From contig JAKFAO010000001.1 of the NCBI GenBank assembly GCA_021527695.1, positions 1,488,001 to 1,552,000 of the forward strand: 64,000 nt of DNA, written 5' to 3'. This stretch comes from Naematelia aurantialba. Lineage: Eukaryota; Basidiomycota; Tremellomycetes; Tremellales; Naemateliaceae. The notes beneath the pieces are model-generated. The model did no database searches, was not told the origin of the DNA, and saw only the letters and a program-made list of their open reading frames with translations. Made by a program: the position numbers and the translations under genes. Of the stretch, positions 33,201 through 43,936 are shown piece after piece; the stretch's first letter is position 1, and each line of letters opens with the position of its first letter.

Positions 33201-34482
33201 AGGAAGTTGGGGATATGGAGAGCAATTGACGAGGGACGAACCAGATCCGCTAGACCATTGACGACCATGCTCTCCATTTCCTGGATGATCGCGTCCCTAG
33301 CCTTGTCCACTACCGGTATGTACGCTTGGACAAAGTCGAGGCTCTGCAACGGGAGGGGATCGAGCTGGCCTTCGTATTTCTCCTCGTCCTCGTCTAGCGT
33401 CGCTTTGAGCAGTGCGTCTATACCGAGCGCATCAGCCTCATATGACCCCGATACCTTAGTTTGTCCCCATGCAAAAACGAGAGCGGCAGCGCTAGTGTGT
33501 GTACGTTCTTACGGCTCCATGGCAGGTACCTCACCTCCCTGCCATTGGTGGGGGAGGATCAAGCTCTCTGTGAATAGCCAGGGGAGCGAACGATGCACAC
33601 CGACGCACCGAGTTCGGCGACGCTCAATGCCGCTTTAGCCAGTTCCCTCTCTCTCTCCCCTTCACCAGCTGTCCCAGCAACCGTGCTCCGTACCTTGTCC
33701 ATCTGCCCCTCCAGCCTCCTGGAAAGCAACACAAACCGCGCTGCTCGACGGGCGAGGTCGTTCGCTTGGCCCAACACCGTCAGGCGGTGCACCAGGACCT
33801 GCAGGTGGACGTGCGGGTTATGGATCTTGGTGTGCAGCCTGTCGAGCGAGGTCGATAGTGAGGCCAGGGAGGTCCGGATCGGCGCGAGGTGCGACGTGAG
33901 AGCGAGCGAGGTCGTGAGGTGCGTCAGGAGGAGAGGGTGGGAAGCTGCAATCTGCCGGGTACGTCAGTGACAAGACAACCACACCGGTGACGCGGTGGTC
34001 GGACGGAGCGTACCTCTTGACGCAGTTGGCGAGTCACATCTTCCTAAGTATCCCGTCAGTAAGAGAAGAGCAAACCACGACGCACCACGCTCCTGCGCGC
34101 AGTGGAGACTGGCAATCCCAGCAAGACTTACAATACCATAACTCAGTCGAGCAAGCTCAACACCCACGTCCCCCTTCTCGTTATCGATGCGCCGGCTAGG
34201 CTGTCTAGCCACACCAACGGCACCTTTCCCACCTCCCCCTGCACCAGCACCAGCACCGGAACCAGCACCGCCATTGCCATTGACACTCGATCCGCCTATG
34301 CCTGCAGTCTCGGCATCCGGATCGTACACCTGGCCAGAGAGAGCTGCGTTGGCATAGGCGTGAACGTCGAATCCGTCAGACAGGAATGGTGTCGGGTCTG
34401 TAGGTAGAGTCCCACATCAGCGTGCTGCAGAATCACGGTGGAGATGCCGCATGGGCAGCGCACCAATGTATGTCTCGGTCAT
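30234..34482 (-). CDS. COG5: COG5, conserved oligomeric Golgi complex subunit 5
   Basis: COG5 belongs to the tethering complex for retrograde traffic within the Golgi. The start at 34482 comes from a small first exon (MTETYI), spliced into DPTPFLSDGFDVHAYANAAL. Following exons show VELARLSYGIVSLAG, HLAPIRTSLASLSTSLDRL, HLQVLVHRLTVLGQANDLAR, RAARFVLLSRRLEGQMDKV, SLDFVQAYIPVVDKARDAII, PDLVSNLLADLNDAVTLRI, EQTLDEKPSF-type segments and IGIIDAAGSPEAVLVLRSVS. Later come IVGCLYHTQYNLSFIEEEFP, DFSKPVDPM and LADPAQLANPVETVHLPPLI, all in COG5 order. The C terminus carries a Lys/Glu/Pro repeat (KMEPKVEPKADGKG) and a Gly/Glu run before the stop at 30234-30236, longer than usual. More than a dozen exons; several internal junctions are approximate. 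Confidence 0.92.
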
Positions 34483-34813
34483 CCGCTCGTGTCTGCGCTC
34501 TTGCCTGTAACAGGCAGAGGTAGCCAACGAGTCTCTCGCGAATAGATGGTAGAATGGTAGAAAAGTGCCAGTCGGCAGGAGACGGTTAAACCAGCTGTGG
34601 AATTCTGGTAGACGCGCCAAAACGGCCCATTTCTTCAACCTCCAGCAAACAGCGATGCTGCCGCTGCGCAGTACAAGATGCATGATGAACAGAGTACACA
34701 TGGATGGATCATATCGAGGAGGCAACATGGGACATTCGACATGCTAATGCACAAATTGATGGATGGTGGTCGTAATCGGTCGTTAACAATTCAAACTCGT
34801 CGTTCCTCTAACC
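34483..34813. other. Intergenic between STE7 stop and COG5 start (both minus)
   Basis: About 330 bases that should hold the STE7 3' UTR and the COG5 promoter. No gene is seen. Confidence 0.5.
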
Positions 34814-36500
34814 TCATTCCGCTGGCGTTACACTCTTCGCCCAGACTCTCAGATCGTCCCGCGTGACTGACGATTGTGTGATCCAGGCCGATGCCTACGG
34901 GGGTCACTTTTGCCCCATACATATTGAGAATGAGCACTCACCAGCAACTCTTGTGGACTCTTCCGGGTCCCTGGGTCCTTGTGCAAACACCCTTCCACGA
35001 ATGCCACCGCTTCGGGCGGATACGTCTTGCCCGTCTTCTCAAGCCTCGGAGCAGGCTCGTTGACAATATGCTGCAGTAGATCCAGGATCGACATCGAATG
35101 TCCACCACCCGCCAATGAGACGCGTTCTGACTTGCCCTCTCCAGACTTCTTGGGCTGCATCTTCGGTCGAGCAGCATTGAGCGGGAGTGTAGGATCGGGA
35201 TCAATTTCCAGTCCAGATTCGTCCTCGTCTGGTGAATCGGAAAACGGGAATCGGCCGAGGGCTATCTCGACGAGAGAAATGCCGAGAGACCATACATCGG
35301 ATTTGATGGTATACGGAGCTCCTTGTATCCGCTCCGGCTGACAATCCAGTGAGCTCCTTTCGTCGATCAAACTCAGTAGCTCACACTCATATATGTGCTC
35401 GTGCCGACAAAGGTATTGGCAATCGAATTGATCAATTCGCCAGACACGCCAAAGTCGCAGATCTTGATCTCGCCTGCAGTGTTCGCCAGGATATTGGACG
35501 GTTTGATGTCTGCGACTGGTGAGACTGGTTTGCTAGCCGAGAAACTCAATCACGCACCTCGATGGATGATTCGATGGACATCGTACAGGTACATCAAGCC
35601 CTTTAGCACCGCCTCTGCTACTCTGCCGACAATCTGGATGGGAATGGCCCCATTTTTGCGATAGATGTATTCCAGGGACCTACCTTAATGAGCCAAGTCT
35701 CGCACAAGCTGAATGCGTTGCTTACCCTGCATCCATATATTCCATGACGATGCCAACATGGACATCGACTGGAAAGCATCCGTAGTACCCAACGATGTAC
35801 GGCGAGGAACAGTGGTTCATGATCTGCAATTCTCGAATGATCTGTTTCCTGACCGATGGCTTGGCGTCGACCAAGATGAGCTGCACAGGTGTCAGTGAAC
35901 CACCACCACACGATAGAGCAGGCAGACTACCTTGCGAGCCATTACGCAGTTCCGCTTCTTGTTCCACACCTTGGTCACTGTTCCCCCGTTGCCTGCGCCT
36001 AGGTCTCCGAGGATAGTGAGGTCTTCATCCTTGACGGTATCCTCCCCATCCTTATCTCTATGCTTCTTTGCGCTCTTCGTTGAACTGACCGACTTCTTCC
36101 GGGACCCCTGACTGGACGTGTCGCTAGCTCCCAGTTGACTGGGTGTGGTAGGTGCGGTCGGACTCGAGCTCGAGGGCGAATCGATCCCGACAGAGTTGTC
36201 CGACGAGGTCGACCTGGACGAGAGCTGTAGTCTCTCAATCTCTTGTCGGATCTGTTCTGACCCAGTCAGAGCAAAGGAGCCATCCTTTATTAGGTCGCCA
36301 GGAGCTGGAGCGTCTCGGGATGCCTTGAGGGCAGACCGGGAGAGACTCAGTCCGGGGGGCTTTTTGCTGGATACTGAGGGGGTCTTGGGACCACGAAATG
36401 ATGAAGGGGTTTCCGAAGAGGAAGACGTCGTGAGGGAAGGAATAGGCTTGGACCGAGCGGACGGTCGGGGAACAGACGAGGCCTTGTCCGTATCAGCCAT
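34814..36500 (-). CDS. STE7: MAP kinase kinase of the Ste7/Byr1 type
   Basis: A dual-specificity MEK, probably of the pheromone/mating cascade. The start at 36500 opens a Ser/Thr/Pro-rich N terminus of about 110 residues. The kinase domain follows: [20 protein letters not shown] (P-loop variant), ARK then [35 protein letters not shown] plus [40 protein letters not shown] and [20 protein letters not shown]. The activation segment SIANT has the Ser and Thr positions phosphorylated in MEKs. [20 protein letters not shown] resembles Ste7/Byr1 more than Mkk1 or Pbs2. A Pro/Asp/Lys insert of about 50 residues lies between LGRFPFSD and [17 protein letters not shown]. The last exon is [20 protein letters not shown] with its stop at 34814-34816. 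About six exons. Confidence 0.93.
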
Positions 36501-37275
36501 GACAGGTCACCACGGCTCTGGATGTATGAACGCCAGAGGAAGCCGAGTGGACGTCGACACTGGGGTTATACAACAGAACGTGAACGAGACAAGGACTAAG
36601 AATAACAAGGTATCTCAGCGAGGGAGCGAACACTCGGAACAAAGAAAGGAAGCAAGTTGGTGTAGTGTTGCGGAGATCCAGTGTTTACGTAATATATTGG
36701 GGCCCCGCGGATTCCCGCCTAGGCTTGCTAAAACGGACATTGCCACCTTGTGTTGCATTGCAGACTGACTGGTGTCGCATACAGCGGCAGAGAAGAGAGG
36801 GGGAGGAGACAGACTACGTTGTAAAGCCAGCAAGCCCTGTTGGGAGGCTAGATGCGGTCTAATGGGCCCAGTCGCCTTCCGTGGTAATATCCCAATCCCC
36901 CAAAGCACATGTAGGCAGTGGCAGATAGGCCTCCGAAGAAGCGAGGCGCCTAACAGCGGTCACGGACCCCGAGCGCGCGGCTCAAGTAGTGGGTGTGACC
37001 GCGCCAAAAGTAGTGCCAGACGAGTTCTTTGGTTCTATCCATCTGTAGATAATAGTAGTCAATACCCACCACCAAATGCTTCCCAAGCACCTCACTGTCA
37101 AGCTCTGAGCATCTCCATACAACCTGTCAGCTCATCAGGTCGTTTCCGCTAGATGCCGATCGACAAGTCTCTTCTCCACTGAAAGGGATCATCCGTGGTG
37201 ATCCTTTGAAAGTAAAACCGTCGTCAAGGGTGGAATTGGGATTCGGACCAGGTCGACATTGTGGAACCGCGGACC
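36501..37275. promoter_or_regulatory. Divergent intergenic region STE7 / Ser-rich protein gene
   Basis: 775 bases between divergent starts. I see no ORF with coding character and no clear regulatory motif. Confidence 0.45.
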
Positions 37276-40200
37276 ATGTCCTCTTCCAGAACATCGCACA
37301 GCGCAACATCCTCGCTTTCCTCCACGGAAGCTCGACCGCGACTGGTGACTGTACCCTCCGAAGCGTCTATCGACCTCACTTCGCCTCGCGTCCCCAGTCC
37401 TGTGGATGCCAGCCTTCAGACAGCAGACCACAACCACCCTGCAAATCGCCTGATGCACATGTCGAGCGGGGTGTCTAGTACTCGTGTGGGCCTTGGATCT
37501 CCACAGCTCGACTTTCGTCCAGAGTGGACTTGGAGAGAGAACGGGGAAGCGAGGCATTCGGCTTCGGCAGAGAAGACAGGCAAGCCAAATGGGCTGGTGA
37601 ATAGGATCTCTGGCCTGCCGAGTCCACCGGGAACGGAGAGCGATGTAGCTCTGCCAAGGGCCAACAACGCAGAGCAACACAGCTCACGTCCTCCCGCATC
37701 AATCGAGCGCCACTCCTCCACTCGCCTCGTCCCCCGTAGAACATCGACATCGTCTGCCAGGCCGGCTCCTGCACGGACCTTGTCGATGTCTTCCTCGACA
37801 TCGCAGAAACTACCCTCCTCTGGCTCCTCAATTAGCTCCTCGAACCGCAAGAGCATACGACCCCGGCGATCCCCCGGCATGTCTCGCTCGTCATCTTCAT
37901 CCTCCCAGCTCGCCTTCATGACTGCTCCCTCCACAGCCAGAGGCATGTCCACCGAGGACCCACATCCGCACACTGCTGTCCACGGGAGCCAGCTGCTTAA
38001 CAATCACAGCGCGCCAAATTCTGTGTCATCGCGACGCTCTGGTTCAGCTGCGGTTTCTCCTGCCCAGGCATCCAGTTCTGTCCTTCCCGAAGGTCGCATG
38101 TCTAATCGCCTCTCCAGCTCATGGGAGAACGGTCTGGATGCCCAGGAGATAGCTGAGGAACCACGGCGAGCATCAGGTGGTGGTCTGGACGCTCGGATAA
38201 GGGACGCCGAGGAGAAGATTAGAAGCTCCTCAGTTAGGCGCCTCACGTCGGAAGGGGACGATTCGCGAGGGACGATTCGGGGTTATACAAGCTATGCGCG
38301 GGGTTCTCCAGTCAAAGCTTCGCCAACCGCTATCGACAGTTCGACCATCAGGCGCTCAGCCACGGTTTCCGAGTACAGCGGCAGACCAAGACACGCAGAC
38401 ACGCCATTGCGAGATCGTTTCGCCGAGTATGAAGAACGTGGGACTCCGGAAAGCATGAGGGCAAATGTGCAACAGAGGAGCGGAGGCAGTGCGGAGTCAG
38501 GAAGGCGAAAGCCACTACCCTCGGAGTTCATGTCTGGTGCTGCAGTCAGTGTTCTGCCAAATCACCCTTGACCATGCACTGAACGCAAATAGTTCACCCC
38601 ATCCCCGGAGGCGTCTTTCTCGCCGAGGTCGATGAGGCTCCAGGGCCTCGCTTATAGTAAACACCAGGAATCTCCTCTCGCGTCCCGCTATCACACGACA
38701 TCTCGTCTGTCAAGAGAGATTGATGGCGTCCCCTCCCCGTCGCGGTCCCGCATGTATCCCTCTCCAAGCAAGATTGACGGCTTGAAGCGCTCATCTGCCG
38801 CACTCCAACGACTTCCTGCCGGCACGGACGGCCGTGGCAACCCCTCACCATATCGCGCCGATATGCTGGAAAGGCACCGTCGTCCCGCAAGCGTCCTCGA
38901 CACCAGCTATGATCGACAACACTATCTTTCCCGTACGCCGGCCGAGTCGGATAGAGCGACGCCCTCACGAATGAGAAACGGTCTAGCACCGTCGGATAGT
39001 GTCTCGGCGGTTGGGGGCCGGACATTTGAGCCAAGGGAGGAAGGCAAGAATCCTCTGGATGTGATAAGGCGGATCGAGCAAAGTCGAGCCGAGCACAACA
39101 AGCAATGGCAAGCAGATCGCGCACAATCGGTGATCGGCGATAGAGAGCCGACTGGATTTTCGAGACCTCCATCACGATACGAACAACATTTTACGCCGCA
39201 TCGGATACGCCCTGCCACGTCAATGTCGACTATTCATCATGATGGACCGAGGACGGCACCTGTTGAACGTTATCGCCGCGCATTTGACGAGAATACCAAC
39301 GACGCCATACCTCATCGAGCATCGTCCAGGCTGAGCTATGTGGGCGGAAGCAGCAGCGAGCCCAGGCCGATGCGAAATGCAACTTCACTAGGCGGACGAT
39401 ACAGTGCGCCTCTCATCGATGTCCACAAGGCCAGCACCGAGCACGGACGGTTGCTGTTTGAGGCTTGCCAAGCTCTGGCCGTCAAGCTGGGCTCAGACCC
39501 CTCGAGTGCTTTGCCTGAGCTCGTGCATTTGTTCAGCTCGACCGCGCAGTCTAGTGAAGCAGCCAATGTCTCACTGCACACGGCAGTTCATCTCTCGACC
39601 GCCTTGTCGACCGCCATTGAGCTGGGGGACCCCAAATCGTTCCGGGAGAATGCAATGCGGCTCGCCACTGCGTTACGGGATGCCAGCCGACAATCCGACC
39701 AGGAGATCCGAGATCTAACGCGGATCATGCTGGATCTTCCCAAACTGTTCCGCAAAGACAGCGTCAGCTTGAGCCGACCAACCACGTCTGCGGCTAGTAG
39801 CTCGGTGCGGGGTAACGGCAGCGGAGTAAGTGGAGTAAGCGGCGGGATAGGGGTCCGTCCGATGAGCGTGGATTTGGATCCTACCAAGTCTGCCCTGGCA
39901 GCAGACTTCCCAAGACGGTGGCGAGCTGGCGCCGGTAGTCCTGAGAGCAGATTCACGTCGACGCCGTCTCGGCGCTCCGAGGAGATTTTCCGCTCGTCCA
40001 CTGCAAATGGGAATGCGTATTCGTACTCGCATTCCCCGACAGCGCATCTCGGGAGACAACGGGAATCTTTGCCCCCAAACCTGCACCTCCCCACAGCGGA
40101 TCGAGAGCGATCGAGTATGGCGAGCTTTGTCGCCAAAGTCCGCAACCTCGGCTCATCGGCCACGCCGCGACGACCAGCGGATGAGGGGTTGCAGACGATC

Positions 40201-40956
40201 GAAGCGTCTCCTCCGGCGCAGTACGACCCACAACAGCCGGCGCCAAGGGCCACACCGTCACTACCGTTCTCAGCGACCTCGTCCGATGCACCTCCCGCTG
40301 GAGCCGGAGCCGGAACTGGTGTTGGTGGTGGTGGTGGTGTTGGTGGCGGTGTTGAAGCTGGTATGGGTGCTGTTCCACCCAGCCCTTATCGGCCCAACGT
40401 GTTGAAGAAGAAAATCTCGACCGCGTCCACCAACACCGTCCGCGGGTCATCGTTCTTCCCCTCGAACCCGAAAGTAAGAACCACGACGGCCATTTCTCAA
40501 GTCACGGCTGGAGGAAGCGGTGGAGGCGAGGACGCACTGTCCGCTCGGTCCGCGAGAAGCAGTATGGATTGGAACGGGGACGGAGTGGAGCCTCATAGTC
40601 CCGCCAGCAGGTTTAGCTTTCACACTGCCGAGGCGATGAGCGAGATTCTGAGCGGCACCGATAACGGCAACGGAAATGGCAGTGGCAGTGGCAGTGGCAG
40701 TGGCAGTGGGAACGGCAATCACAGTGGCAGTGGCGACGGCATTGGGAACGGCAGCGCCCACGGCAATGCCAGGGAGATGGAGGGGAAGGGGAGACGTAGC
40801 GGAGAGAGCGGAGGCGGGGGCGGGGGCGGGGGCGAAGGAGAGGACGCTGTGAGGGCACTGGCGATGGCTGCCAAGTTGAGAGAGGCGAGGGAGGACGCAG
40901 ACGCCAGGAAGGGAAGTATCAGCGAGCGCTTCAGAGGCGTCTTGCGGAGGGGGTAA
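37276..40956 (+). CDS. Large Ser/Arg/Pro-rich protein with a central helical segment, unknown
   Basis: I do not recognise a named family. Two exons (37276-38544 and 38593-40956) join in frame across a 48-nt GTCAGT...TAG intron (SGAA into FTPSPEASFSPRSM), giving about 1210 residues. Most is disordered and rich in Ser, Arg, Pro and Thr, with many SP/TP and RxxS sites, suggesting a heavily phosphorylated scaffold. Two parts look ordered. One is a charged helix (NPLDVIRRIEQSRAEHNKQW). The other is a helical region of about 115 residues, from LIDVHKASTEHGRLLFEACQ through LSTALSTAIELGDPKSFREN to IRDLTRIMLDLPKLFRKD. The C terminus has Gly-rich and Gly/Ser/Asn repeats (GNGSGSGSGSGSGNGN), then a basic helical end (LREAREDADARKG, SERFRGVLRRG). 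A cytoskeletal or cell-polarity role is possible but not supported directly. Confidence 0.85.
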
Positions 40957-41672
40957 GAAGGTCGGAGTGAGGCACCGTCCGCTGCGGAGGCGGCGTGGTG
41001 GAGTAACTTCGGGGTGGAGCTAGCTTCAGAGTTGGCATGGAGCTAGCTTCGGAGGTGGCGTGGAGTAGCTTCAGAGGTGGGGTGGGAGAGACAGGTTGGG
41101 TTGAAGATATAGAGAGGAAGAGGTGGCATGTCGTGTACGTGTACACTACGGATTGCATGGTGGTATATGATGGGATATAAATGGACGTTCCGGGCGGTAT
41201 ATGTAGTCGACCACATGAATTCATCATGAACTGGGTCAATTCCAGGAAATCATCGTCAATCAGATGAATTCCTGAACAACCACACGAATCATGGTCGACC
41301 ACAAAGGTCATGCATGGCCAACGATGAGCTATCTGGCCGGCAACTCGCTGTGTGCCCGACGTAAAAAAACAGACGGGAAGGCGGTATGCTGCTTGCACGT
41401 ACGAGGCTCTTTTGTGCTTGCGATTATGCAAAGTGACAGCAACTAGGGATACATACAGTTGCCGATGCTAGTAATACAATACAAAGTTGGGCTGCCACCG
41501 CGATGGCGGAGGGGTGCGAAACGCACGAGACCCTCCAACTGCTCACTACCTGAAGCAATGCTCGATGCTCACGTCCCAAACCACACCTGTCCGCCCAGGC
41601 CCTTCCCTTGACATGCCCCTTACCCCCCCTACCAGCTCCAAGGCCGCGCAATTTATGCTCACCTCGCACAGC
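40957..41672. other. Intergenic between convergent genes with a 3' minisatellite
   Basis: About 716 bases. A degenerate repeat of type GGCATGGAGCTAGCTTCGGA (three to four copies, about 40985-41085) follows the stop of the Ser-rich gene. AT-rich sequence with GAATTC/CATGAATT near-palindromes follows at 41215-41300. No gene is supported. Confidence 0.6.
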
Positions 41673-43752
41673 TTACCACTCCCATATCCCCCGCACGTCT
41701 CTCCACTGTTCGACATCCGGGTCCACGTGCAGCCCCGCCATACCCATGGCCGTCTCACGCTCAAATCGCTCAATCTCCTCTTGGTCGAACAGTTTCTCAA
41801 AGCATGCGTGGCCAGGTCGACGATAGTGCGCGTAGGGATCTTGCGGCGAGATCTGCCCATGTCAGCTTGGCCTTCAGAGATCCGTCGCATGTCGGGAGGG
41901 GAGGACGGGAATCGGAGACGAAACGAGGCAGACTGTCTGTTGTGGCAAAGAATCTGACACGGCGGGTGCGTGATGAGGTGGCGTTGTCGATCAATCAAAC
42001 GGCGACGACAGACTTACAGAGCTGCCACAGCGGTAACAAAAGTGCGCATGGCATCGCCCACAGGTCATATGGTTGCACCCGTGGCTGTGTTTGTCAGCCC
42101 AATCACGGAGATGAACGGAACAGCTGACCTCTTCTCCACCCGCACACCGCAGCCGGGACAAGCCCGGGTCCTCAGCTCGAGCCACCGCTTATTCTCCTCG
42201 TCCTCTTGCCACTTTGCGACCATCCTCTCCAGGTTCGCCTTGCCTCGCCGCAGCTCCATCAGGCGCCTCTGCTCGCTTCCTTCAGGATACGACAGGTACT
42301 CCTGTACAATCGCACTCGTCTGCGGGAAGGCGCAAGGTGTGTGGGGGCCGTGCCACGTCGCAGAGCAGTAGAGGCAGAACGAGTAGCTGCATTTAGGACA
42401 CGATCGATATCGTGCCCATCGGTCTTCGGTCATCAGCGGTTTCGGCGCTGTCGTATCTGGAGATGGGATAAGAGGCGCCAAGGGAGCCTGGGAGTCCGGT
42501 GTGGCCCCGCGTAGATCGGATAGCCGGATGGCGCGGCTAGAGATGGCGGATTGGGAGGCGAGATCGGCGGCAGTGGGCAGGGGAGGTGGCGGTACGGCCG
42601 CTTGGCATGTTGGGCGGGGGCAGATCGTATAACTTGGATCTTTGCCCGTCAGCTCTCGTGCCTACAGTATGGGCGCATTCCGACTGACCAGTCTCGGCCC
42701 GTCTGCGCTCTTTCAGCTCTTGCCAGCGGCGCCGCAGTTCCTTTCCGACCACATTCTCGACCAGCTCTGGATCCGTCTCGCCTGAATCCTGCGACGGCGT
42801 CTCTCCGGACGGCATGGAGCTTCGTGTAACACGCTGCTTGACACATGTAACACTAGGGCATGCGACGTTCTCCAGCGTCCCCTCCTCGATAGCGAGTGAC
42901 CAGCAAGACGCTAGGCAGGGCGTACAACTGTCCCATATGAGCGAAGTTCAAACCGCTTGCACTTTCCCACTCACAAGATGCAATCACAGCTGGGCATCCG
43001 AATGCAGCTCTTGCCCTTGCGATTCTCCAAGCATATTGCGCAAGAGAAAGCAGTACTCTCGAAAGACGAGCGCAGCTGCTTGGCATTGTAAGTCTTCAGC
43101 GAGGTATGGAAAGTCGATGGCGGAATGAGCGGTGGGACAGGCAGCCTGCTATATTAGCTTGAAGGCACCAGTATCGCGTGGTACTCACTCTACATGATCA
43201 TCTCTGCGAAGACCAAGGTCTGAGAGGAATTCCCCGGCGGCCACCCACTCCCACCAGCTCCACAAGACACCGGCACCCACCCCATTGAGCTCCCGGTCCT
43301 CTTTCCACATTGCAGATAATCTGGCCTGTAGGTCGCTCAGCGTCCTCCGACTCAGCCAGTTAAGGTGACCGTCGTGATGGGTCGGTAGCGGTGCTTGGAC
43401 ACCCAAGAAGTTTGGTGCCTCGGCAAGCGGATACGAGGGCGGCAAGTGGATGCGAACATTGATCGGGGGCAGGTGTGATAACTCGAGGCTAGGTAGAGCG
43501 ACCGAGGATGACGCTTGATTGGGAGCAGACAGTAACTGCACTGCGACTGGAGAGGGGAGGGCAATGGAGATGGTGAGGTTGACGATCCGACCAGATTTCT
43601 GCACTGGGTTGGGCTGGACAGCCAGCTGCGAAGGGTAGATCGACTACACCGGTCAGGACAGAAAGCGGCAGGAGCATCGAGCGCACCTCTAGAGCGGTAA
43701 TTTCATCATCCTGCAACGCGTTGCACTGATCTTCCACGTCGTCGTCCGCCAT
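41673..43752 (-). CDS. ITT1: RBR-type E3 ubiquitin ligase with N-terminal RWD domain (Itt1/RNF14-like)
   Basis: RWD plus RING-IBR-RING proteins of the Itt1/RNF14 group are E3 ligases linked to translation and stalled-ribosome quality control. The start at 43752 gives MADDDVEDQCNALQDDEITA, an RWD domain (INVRIHLPPSYPLAEAPNFL) and WSWWEWVAAGEFLSD. RING1 begins AFSCAICLENRKGKSCIRMP and continues SCDCIL, then CTPCLASCWSLAIEEGTLEN and VACPSVTC. The IBR region shows PRTCQ-like YTICPRPTCQAAVPP and SCPKCSYSFCLYCSATWHGP. RING2 has RACPGCGVRVEK, GCNHMTCGRCHAHFCYRCGS, with the catalytic-type Cys in the GCNHMTC context. The tail is YAHYRRPGHACFEKLFDQEE ending in GIWEW. About eight exons; stop 41673-41675. 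Budding-yeast Itt1 lacks some of these spacings, so RNF14-like is the safer description. Confidence 0.92.
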
Positions 43753-43936
43753 TCCTGGGTTGCAGCGTGTGATACAAGTGCAGACTGGACTTTTCAGCAG
43801 CGCAAGACGATCAATGATGCATCATTACGTAATCGACGACCTCCACCTACGAGCGTCAGCAACGCGTCGAAGCGGTAGCGACGACAGCAAGTTGTACGTT
43901 GACCACTGTACTTACGCTGGGGTGCGAGGCGGGAGG
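43753..43936. promoter_or_regulatory. Compact bidirectional promoter ITT1 / PMS1
   Basis: Only 184 bases separate the two start codons. A ATTACGTAAT palindrome lies near 43825-43834 (TACGTA core), a possible bZIP/CRE-like site. Assignment is inference. Confidence 0.4.

Noticed and set aside
38632..40956. Treating the second large exon of the Ser-rich gene as a separate gene starting at 38632
   Set aside because: A 48-nt GTCAGT...TAG intron joins it in frame to the upstream exon of matching composition, and there is no room for a promoter.
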